A stretch of 23,646 nt of DNA from UBA3537 sp049889395. Lineage in GTDB: Bacteria > Bacteroidota > Bacteroidia > Flavobacteriales > Flavobacteriaceae. Location of the stretch: assembly GCA_049889395.1 (NCBI GenBank), contig JBMHDM010000049.1:1-23646 (forward strand), written 5' to 3'. Position numbers and translations under genes: made by a program. The first letter of the stretch is position 1, and each line of letters opens with the position of its first letter. Shown piece after piece: positions 8,676-14,565 of this stretch. The notes beneath the pieces are model-generated. The model was not told where the DNA came from. It ran no database searches and was given only the letters and a program-made list of their open reading frames with translations.

Positions 8676-9754
8676 TACATTTTCAGATATAATTCCCGTA
8701 TTTTTTGTCTTGTTATATGATTTTTCCAATTTGATCCTAGTGCATTTTCCCAGAGCGGTTGAAGGCTCAAAGCAATATCGATCATTGAATCTAATTGGGC
8801 TGTTGTTAGATTTTTACAGATTTGCTTTGGCAAAGTGATATTGTTTTTTCTCATCATTTCACGAAAAACAATAACATCGGTAGGGTAAAATTCATCTAAA
8901 TGATTAAAGACAATACAATTCCCTATACCATGTTTAACGCCAAGTTCGAATGACAAACCATAACTTAAAGCATGAGCAACTCCAACTTGTGAATACGCAA
9001 TACTCATACCACCATGCCAGGACGCCATCATCAATTTATTTTGTTTTTCGTCGGTACTCAATTCACTGAGAAAAACGTCTTTACAAAGATTGTAAGCATT
9101 CTGTCCATAACTTTCGCTAAATGTATTAATGAAATGTCCACTTAGGGATTCGACGCAATGAATAAAGCAATCCATTCCAGTATAAAACCATTGATCATGA
9201 TCGACACTTTTAGTTAGTTCAGGGTCTAAAATTACTTGGTCAAATGGGGTGTAGTCACTATTTAACCCTAATTTGAGTTTCGAGCCACACAATACAGCAG
9301 TTCGAGACACTTCGGCTCCCGTCCCTGAAATGGTAGGAATTCCGACGCTGTATACTCCGGGATTCTTAATTAAGTCCCATCCTTGATAATCTTCGCTTGA
9401 TCCGGTATTTGTCAACATTACTGAAATAGCTTTTGCAATATCCATAATAGTACCACCACCTATCCCAATGATGCCAGAAGGTAAGTCTTTGGTTTTTAAA
9501 ATGATTGATTCTACCAGTTGATCAACTTGAGATGTGCGAGGTTCCTCATCGGCAGAGACATAGATTATAAAATCATCATACATCAAAGAAAACTTTGACG
9601 TTAAGTTGTTGTCAGATTCAAATACACTGTCAATGATAAAGACAAATGGTGCGCGTTCATTGAGTCGAGTTGAACTTAAAATTTCGTCTAATTGATTGAA
9701 GCTTCCGCGTCCGAAAACAACTTTAGACACCATTGGGAAATTTTTAAAATTCAT
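8675..9754 (-). CDS. kdnB: Kdo 8-oxidase (iron-containing alcohol dehydrogenase family)
   Basis: This 359-residue protein strongly resembles KdnB of Shewanella oneidensis along its whole length, e.g. MNFKNF at the start, FGRGSFNQLD, YQGWDLIK, GIPTISGTGAE, SRTAVLCG, KLGLNSDYTPFDQ and WFYTGMDCFIHCVES. KdnB oxidises C8 of 3-deoxy-D-manno-octulosonate (Kdo) to an aldehyde, which the aminotransferase KdnA converts to 8-amino-Kdo (Kdo8N). The nucleotide loop is GIGGGTIMD (97-105), and the four metal ligands of the Fe-ADH fold are present with family spacing: D195, H199, H261 and H275. kdsB lies 23 bases upstream and the acyltransferase gene overlaps downstream. No kdnA is in the window. Confidence 0.92.
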   Translation of the reverse strand: MNFKNFPMVSKVVFGRGSFNQLDEILSSTRLNERAPFVFIIDSVFESDNNLTSKFSLMYDDFIIYVSADEEPRTSQVDQLVESIILKTKDLPSGIIGIGGGTIMDIAKAISVMLTNTGSSEDYQGWDLIKNPGVYSVGIPTISGTGAEVSRTAVLCGSKLKLGLNSDYTPFDQVILDPELTKSVDHDQWFYTGMDCFIHCVESLSGHFINTFSESYGQNAYNLCKDVFLSELSTDEKQNKLMMASWHGGMSIAYSQVGVAHALSYGLSFELGVKHGIGNCIVFNHLDEFYPTDVIVFREMMRKNNITLPKQICKNLTTAQLDSMIDIALSLQPLWENALGSNWKNHITRQKIRELYLKM

Positions 9755-9777
9755 ATGTAAATATTAGGTTTTGGGGA

Positions 9778-10506
9778 TTATTGAGCTAAAATTTTTTGCG
9801 CTTTTTGTAGGTCTTCTGGCGTATCGATCTCTATACCTTGAACAGTAGTTTCAACCATTTTAATTTTTTTACCATGTTCTAGAAATCGAATGCATTCTAT
9901 TTTTTCGCTGATTTCCAAGGGTAGCATATTCATGTTGGTGAATTCAAGTAGGGTTGATTTTCGAAAGGCATAAACACCTTTATGTTTAAAGTATTTCACT
10001 TGAGATTTATCCCTTGGATATGGAATAGGGCTTCTCGAAAAATATATTGCAAATCCATCTTTGTCTGTAATAACTTTTACTGTATTGGGATTTATGATCT
10101 CGTTTTCATCATCAATATGTACCATCAAAGAGGCTAAATCTATAGTTTGGTTTTTATCGTCTTTAAAGACTTTGATAAGCTTACGCAAGCTCTCTACTTC
10201 TGTAAAAGGCTCGTCCCCCTGAACGTTTACTACAATATCACAGTCTATCTCTCTAACAGCTTCTGCTATCCTATCACTGCCCGATTCGTGTTCCGAGGCA
10301 CTCATCATAACCAGACCACCATGTTGTTTGATCTCATCAAAGATAATTGGGCTATCGGTTACAACGTAAACTGCTTCAAAAAGGCCTGTATTGACACTTG
10401 CCTGGTAAGTTCGAGAAATAACAGACTGTCCGCCTAAGTCTTTCATGAGTTTTCCTGGAAACCTACTAGCACTATATCGTGCCGGAATCATTGCAATGAT
10501 CTTCAT
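9778..10506 (-). CDS. kdsB: 3-deoxy-manno-octulosonate cytidylyltransferase
   Basis: This 242-residue enzyme activates Kdo (or its 8-amino form) with CTP to CMP-Kdo, the donor for the LPS inner core. Signature motifs are MIPARYSASRFPGK (nucleotide loop, residues 6-19), VVNVQGDEPF, and the EIDTPEDL-type motif at the C-terminus. Length is standard (E. coli KdsB has 248 residues). It is the first gene of a minus-strand operon with kdnB. In Shewanella the KdsB next to kdnA/kdnB prefers Kdo8N, so substrate specificity here should not be assumed to be plain Kdo. The 69-base gap to the helicase holds only a near-match -7 box (TAATTTTA). Confidence 0.96.
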   Translation of the reverse strand: MKIIAMIPARYSASRFPGKLMKDLGGQSVISRTYQASVNTGLFEAVYVVTDSPIIFDEIKQHGGLVMMSASEHESGSDRIAEAVREIDCDIVVNVQGDEPFTEVESLRKLIKVFKDDKNQTIDLASLMVHIDDENEIINPNTVKVITDKDGFAIYFSRSPIPYPRDKSQVKYFKHKGVYAFRKSTLLEFTNMNMLPLEISEKIECIRFLEHGKKIKMVETTVQGIEIDTPEDLQKAQKILAQ

Positions 10507-10575
10507 TTATTATAAATTGATACAGGTAAAATTACAGTTTTTTTTATAGATCCACATTAAAGATTAGTTAATAGT

Positions 10576-12000
10576 TTATATTTCGAAATAATCGTCTTTA
10601 AATCCGATCAAATATAGTTTTTCTTTGGCGCGGGTTATGGCGGTGTATAACCACCTGAAATAGTCTATATTCATTCCATCAGGTAGATAGGGTTGTTCAA
10701 CAAATACGGTATGCCACTGCCCCCCTTGTGATTTGTGGCATGTTATGGCGTAAGAAAATTTAACCTGAAGGGCGTTTAAATATTTATTTTTTTTGATGGC
10801 CAAAAATTTATTGTAATTGGATTTTTCTTGGTCATAATCTTTCAGTACTTCTTGATACAACCTGTTGGATTCTTCATAACTCAAAGACGGTGTTTCTGTG
10901 GTTAAAGTATCCAAAAGCAGAACAGTTTCAAAAGGTTTCATTTTTGGATAATCTACCAAACGAATTTTGACTTCAGCAAAACGGAAGCCATACAATTCTT
11001 TAATGTTAAATACTTCAAGTACTTCGATAATATCACCATTTGCTATGAATCCTGCTTCAGAACTGGGCTTAAGCCAAAAGTAATTATTACGAACAATCAT
11101 TAAAAAATCACCAGCGGTTAGCTCATGCTCATTAAATAATATTCTAGATCGAATATTTTGATTGTATAAATTAGCTCTTTTATTAGACCTTACAATTAAA
11201 GTTGTATCTTCTGTACCAATGTTGGAATAGGCATCATTCAGCGCATCCAAAACATCCTGTCCATCTATCAACCGTACGATATCCTTAAAACCATCGAGCT
11301 CAAATTGAAAGTTGTCAAAAATTTGTTGCGACAACAACTGGCGTAGTCCTGTAGCATTGTGTAAAATTCCAGAGCCTTTGGCTTGACGCATAACTTCATC
11401 AAGCTCAATCAGATTGACATTTTTGTTGTAGTTGAGTTCTAATTTAGAGGCATCTAAGGCAGGACTGATTTCTAAATTTACTGGCGGTAATTGAGCTGAA
11501 TCCCCAACAAGTAATAGCTTGCAGTTGTGTCCAGCGTATACATATTGAATTAAATCATCCAATAAAGCACCACTTCCAAAAAATTTTGATTGGCTAGAAA
11601 CATCTGATATCATTGAAGCTTCATCTACAATAAATAGGGTGTTTTTTTGCTTATTAGGCGCCAAAACAAAGCGAGCTTTTCCGGTTTTGTCTGTCCTAAG
11701 CATATAAATTTTTTTGTGTATGGTAAAAGCTTCTTTATTGGCATAGTTAGAAATAACTTTTGCAGCTCGACCAGTTGGCGCGAGTAGCATAACACTTTTT
11801 TTAGCTTTCCAAATGGACTTAACTATAGCGGCTATGGTACTTGTTTTTCCAGTACCAGCAAACCCTTTTAATACAAATACTTCTTGTTTTGAGGCGCTAA
11901 TAATAAAGTCTGAAACCAGTTGTAAAGCAAAATCTTGTTTGGCAGTTGGAACAAAAGGAAAGGCTGATTTTAAGGTGTTATAAAATTCAGATTTAGTCAT
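10576..12000 (-). CDS. RecD-like superfamily 1 ATP-dependent DNA helicase
   Basis: From the chosen start the protein has 474 residues. It is an SF1 helicase of the RecD/Pif1-like group: Walker A GFAGTGKTS, Walker B FIVDEASMIS, motif III LLVGDSAQLPPV, and the C-terminal UvrD_C_2 part with ITCHKSQGGQWHTVFVEQ and RWLYTAITRAKEKLYLIG. It lacks the long N-terminal part of RecD2. Such helicases are expected to unwind DNA 5' to 3' in repair or recombination. The frame extends to an ATG at 12057, but a TATATTTG promoter box lies between (12033 to 12026), and the product from 12000 (MTKSEFYNTLKSAFPF) begins as flavobacterial homologues do, so 12000 is preferred. Confidence 0.9.
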   Translation of the reverse strand: MTKSEFYNTLKSAFPFVPTAKQDFALQLVSDFIISASKQEVFVLKGFAGTGKTSTIAAIVKSIWKAKKSVMLLAPTGRAAKVISNYANKEAFTIHKKIYMLRTDKTGKARFVLAPNKQKNTLFIVDEASMISDVSSQSKFFGSGALLDDLIQYVYAGHNCKLLLVGDSAQLPPVNLEISPALDASKLELNYNKNVNLIELDEVMRQAKGSGILHNATGLRQLLSQQIFDNFQFELDGFKDIVRLIDGQDVLDALNDAYSNIGTEDTTLIVRSNKRANLYNQNIRSRILFNEHELTAGDFLMIVRNNYFWLKPSSEAGFIANGDIIEVLEVFNIKELYGFRFAEVKIRLVDYPKMKPFETVLLLDTLTTETPSLSYEESNRLYQEVLKDYDQEKSNYNKFLAIKKNKYLNALQVKFSYAITCHKSQGGQWHTVFVEQPYLPDGMNIDYFRWLYTAITRAKEKLYLIGFKDDYFEI

Positions 12001-12025
12001 AGACAAGACAATCGTGTATGTTTTC

Positions 12026-12033
12026 CAAATATA
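12026..12033 (-). promoter_or_regulatory. Putative -7 promoter box for the RecD-like helicase
   Basis: On the minus strand this reads TATATTTG, an exact TAnnTTTG match, ending 25 bases before the ATG at 12000. It decides against the longer start at 12057, which would place the box inside the gene. Confidence 0.5.
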
Positions 12034-12079
12034 AGAATGATTTTTGGGGGTAATCACTTTATTGAATAAAAAAAAAATG

Positions 12080-12087
12080 TAAATTTG
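12080..12087 (+). promoter_or_regulatory. Putative -7 promoter box for the membrane protein-DUF3822-rsmD cluster
   Basis: TAAATTTG matches TAnnTTTG and is preceded by a run of ten A residues (about 12068-12077). A TTG lies 15 bases upstream, shorter than the usual spacing of about 19. The box ends 29 bases before the ATG at 12117 and overlaps an alternative GTG at 12087, which is why that start was not chosen. Confidence 0.5.
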
Positions 12088-12116
12088 TGAGGTCTGAAAT
12101 TAATTTAATATACACT

Positions 12117-12848
12117 ATGGTCATCATATCTATTATTGCCGTCATCTTGCTTACTATTGTAATTGTTTGGGTTATAGACAAATACGTCCCAAAGAAGTTT
12201 AAATCACTTATCCTCGTTGGACTATGGGCTATCATTGTTTTTTTAGGATACATCACAGTGATGTCTGTCTATGGTGAGATTAAGTTTAATCAGCTAAAAG
12301 AAAAACGTTATAAAGTAGTTATTGAAAATTTAAAAGACATTAGAGACTCACAATTGGCTCACAAAACTGTAACTGGAAATTTTCAAAATAACTGGGATTC
12401 ACTAGTTAAGTTTATTGAAACTGAAAAATTCACCATCACACAGCGTCGAGACTCTACAGTCATTGATGAATTATTAACCCGAAGATATGGTGTCGATACT
12501 ACAAAAGATATAGTTATAATTGACACCCTTGGTTTTGTTCCAGTATTGGATTCTTTGTTTGGAGCAGACACTCGTTACAAAACCATGATGAATGTACCAT
12601 TTGCCCAAAATAATGAAAAATTTAAGTTACAAATTGGTTTTGTAGAACAAAACAATATTAACATCCCCGTATTCGAAGCCTCTGTGGATAAGCAAATCTT
12701 GTTATATGATCAAGAACCAAACCTTGTTAAAAAAGAAAAAGAGGTCGTTTCTGTAGAAGGTGTAAATGGACCCACTCTGAAAGTCGGTTCTATGGAAGAA
12801 GTAAATACCAACGGTAATTGGCCAAAAAATTATTCAAGCGAACAATAA
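12117..12848 (+). CDS. Conserved hypothetical protein with two N-terminal membrane segments
   Basis: This 243-residue protein has two hydrophobic segments near the N-terminus (about residues 2-22, IISIIAVILLTIVIVWVI, and about 34-54, LILVGLWAIIVFLGYITVM). A soluble part of about 190 residues follows, rich in Lys, Glu and Asp, predicted periplasmic or cytoplasmic depending on topology. No enzyme motif is recognised. Proteins like this are often found in Flavobacteriaceae directly upstream of the DUF3822-rsmD pair, as here, but I know of no assigned function. The ATG at 12117 is chosen over an in-frame GTG at 12087 because that GTG falls in the promoter box. Confidence 0.75.
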   Translation: MVIISIIAVILLTIVIVWVIDKYVPKKFKSLILVGLWAIIVFLGYITVMSVYGEIKFNQLKEKRYKVVIENLKDIRDSQLAHKTVTGNFQNNWDSLVKFIETEKFTITQRRDSTVIDELLTRRYGVDTTKDIVIIDTLGFVPVLDSLFGADTRYKTMMNVPFAQNNEKFKLQIGFVEQNNINIPVFEASVDKQILLYDQEPNLVKKEKEVVSVEGVNGPTLKVGSMEEVNTNGNWPKNYSSEQ

Positions 12849-12870
12849 CATATACGGAAACAATTTAGTA

Positions 12871-13638
12871 TTGTCCATTCAAGTTGACTTGAGTGGACTT
12901 TCTTTTTTTGTTTTAGATACAACCACAAACGTAGTTTTATCGGTTATAAACAAGGATTTTGAAAATACCAAAACACCACAAGCGCTTTTGGATCAATTAG
13001 AACATGCCTTCAATAATCATGATATTCTAAAATCTGAATTTTCAAAAGTTCAATTGATTCATAGCAACAACCTGCAAACTTTAGTTCCTTCTGCCCTATT
13101 CGAAGAGTCAGCACTTTCAGATTATATTAAATACAATACTAAAATCTTTAAAACGGATTTTATTACCTATGATGTTATTCAAAATGAGGATATCATGGTT
13201 GTGTATGTTCCATTTGTAAACATTAATAATTACATTTTCGAACGATTTGGAAGTTTTGAATACAAACACAGTGCAACTGTATTAATTGATCGAGTGCTAC
13301 AGCTTCAAAAAAACACCACAGAGCCCCACATCTATATTAACATAAATCATAAGCATTTTGAAATTACAGTTACCGAAAATAATCTGCTTAAGTTGTATAA
13401 TAGCTTTGAATATGAAACACCTGAAGATTTCATTTATTATGTATTATTCACTGCAGAACAACTTAATATGAACCCAGAACAATTCAAGTGTATTTTGATG
13501 GGTAAAATAAAGGAAAGTGATGATTTGTTTAAACTAGCATATAAATATATAAGACACATTTCTATTTTATCGTACAGTAATATGAAATATCATCACAAGC
13601 AAACTACTGAATATTTTACCCTTTTAAACAGTTTGTAA
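12871..13638 (+). CDS. DUF3822 family protein
   Basis: This 255-residue protein matches the DUF3822 family of Bacteroidota, recognised by SIQVDLSGLSFFVLD at the start, NNLQTLVPSALFEE, DYIKYNTKIFKTDFITYD and VVYVPFVNINNYIFERFGSF. The family looks like an actin-like/ASKHA-type fold and is almost always next to rsmD, but its role is not known. No ATG is available at the right place; TTG at 12871 puts the conserved start immediately after initiation, 22 bases after the upstream stop. The stop codon overlaps the rsmD ATG (TAATG at 13636-13640), indicating translational coupling. Confidence 0.85.
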   Translation: MSIQVDLSGLSFFVLDTTTNVVLSVINKDFENTKTPQALLDQLEHAFNNHDILKSEFSKVQLIHSNNLQTLVPSALFEESALSDYIKYNTKIFKTDFITYDVIQNEDIMVVYVPFVNINNYIFERFGSFEYKHSATVLIDRVLQLQKNTTEPHIYININHKHFEITVTENNLLKLYNSFEYETPEDFIYYVLFTAEQLNMNPEQFKCILMGKIKESDDLFKLAYKYIRHISILSYSNMKYHHKQTTEYFTLLNSL

Positions 13639-14186
13639 TGAGGATAATTTCTGGAACTCATAAAGGACGACGTATTCGTGCACCAAAAAATTTACCTGTT
13701 CGACCCACCACAGACATGGCCAAAGAAGGCCTGTTTAATATACTAACCAATCAATACGATTTCAGCCACTGTACCATATTGGACTTATTTTCAGGAACTG
13801 GAAACATTGCCTATGAATTTTGTTCCAGAGGTGCAAAAAGCGTTAAAGCAGTTGACAAAGACAAACGGTGTATTCGGTTCATACATCAGATAACAGAACA
13901 GCTTCATTTGCCCATACAACCCAAAGTTTTCGATGTTTTTTCATATTTAGATCAATCCCATCAAATCTATGATATCATATTTGCAGATCCACCATATGAC
14001 ATGGAAGATACTCAGTTTGACTTATTGGTAAAGACCATTTTTGAAAATAATCTACTGGATATTGATGGGATTTGCATTGTAGAGCACTCTAAGCATACCG
14101 ACCTTACAGCGCTACCCTTTTTTGAAAAATCAAAATCGTATGGTGGAAATTGTTTTAGTTTTTTTCAAAAAAAAGCAGACCTATAA
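13638..14186 (+). CDS. rsmD: 16S rRNA (guanine(966)-N2)-methyltransferase
   Basis: This 182-residue SAM-dependent methyltransferase modifies G966 of 16S rRNA in the 30S subunit. It shows the RsmD opening MRIISGTHKGRRIRAP, VRPTTDMAKEGLFNIL (residues 21-36), the SAM loop LDLFSGTGNIAYE (48-60) and the catalytic IFADPPYD (114-121). Length is usual. Its start overlaps the DUF3822 stop. Its last codons (KKADL and stop) run into the 3' end of rnpB on the opposite strand: 15 bases of P1 helix plus the A8/T8 tract are shared, so the protein terminus is constrained by the RNA. Confidence 0.96.
   Translation: MRIISGTHKGRRIRAPKNLPVRPTTDMAKEGLFNILTNQYDFSHCTILDLFSGTGNIAYEFCSRGAKSVKAVDKDKRCIRFIHQITEQLHLPIQPKVFDVFSYLDQSHQIYDIIFADPPYDMEDTQFDLLVKTIFENNLLDIDGICIVEHSKHTDLTALPFFEKSKSYGGNCFSFFQKKADL
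14167..14174 (-). terminator. T-tract terminator of rnpB
   Basis: On the minus strand the P1 closing stem of rnpB (GGTCTGCTTT strand) runs straight into eight T residues, an intrinsic-terminator arrangement. The same eight bases read as A residues on the plus strand and encode lysine codons near the end of rsmD. Confidence 0.45.
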
Positions 14187-14474
14187 GCCGAATTCTGTAC
14201 TCCGTTGGAGCCCTTATCATTTATCTATATTTTCTGTTGCCAGAAAACTTTAGCTGCCTACCCTTCAACATCGCACGTGCCGCGCTAAAACGTTGATATA
14301 CATGGCATTGCACCGCATAGAGTTTACCGGATTTCACTACAGCCTTACCTGTACATACTTTCTGTTGCACTTTTCCTAACCTTACGGTTGATGGCCGTTA
14401 ACCATTATGCTGCACTATGGTGTTCGGACTTTCCTCCCTTCGATAATTCGAACAGCGATAAGGCGGTCTGCTTT
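14172..14474 (-). ncRNA. rnpB: RNase P RNA (bacterial type A-like)
   Basis: The minus strand carries all the RNase P RNA landmarks. The 5' region reads GGGAGGAAAGTCCGAAC (CR I), then come GTGCAACAGAAAG (CR IV-type), GAAATCCGGTAAACTC (P15/L15 region), and the 3' region ACAGAATTCGGCTTAT (CR V, which pairs to form P4). The ends form a perfect 10-bp P1: GGTCTGCTTT at the 3' end pairs with AAAGCAGACC at the 5' end (plus-strand positions 14172-14181 and 14465-14474). Length is about 303 nt, short but within the range for Bacteroidota. The RNA is the catalytic subunit that matures tRNA 5' ends. It has its own promoter box just upstream and is convergent with rsmD. Confidence 0.97.
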
Positions 14475-14478
14475 AGCG

Positions 14479-14486
14479 CAAAAGTA
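14479..14486 (-). promoter_or_regulatory. Putative -7 promoter box for rnpB
   Basis: On the minus strand this reads TACTTTTG, matching TAnnTTTG. It ends 4 bases before the first base of the P1 helix, which is where transcription would be expected to start if the mature RNA begins at P1. Confidence 0.55.
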
Positions 14487-14551
14487 CACAAATTGTTGAT
14501 AACTACTGATTTTTTTGTTTTTATGTCAATGATCAATTAAAGTCGAATTTT

Positions 14552-14559
14552 TAAATTTG
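14552..14559 (+). promoter_or_regulatory. Putative -7 promoter box for dnaX
   Basis: TAAATTTG matches TAnnTTTG. It ends only 6 bases before the dnaX ATG at 14566, so the transcript would have almost no 5' leader. It overlaps the alternative TTG at 14557, which is therefore unlikely to be the start. Confidence 0.45.
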
Positions 14560-14565
14560 TTACTA

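Noticed and set aside
12001..12057. Longer N-terminus of the helicase from the ATG at 12057
   Set aside because: The extension contains an exact -7 promoter box and does not resemble family N-termini; the ATG at 12000 fits better.
12087..12116. GTG start giving a ten-residue longer membrane protein
   Set aside because: The GTG overlaps the TAAATTTG promoter box, and the ATG at 12117 places the hydrophobic segment directly at the N-terminus.
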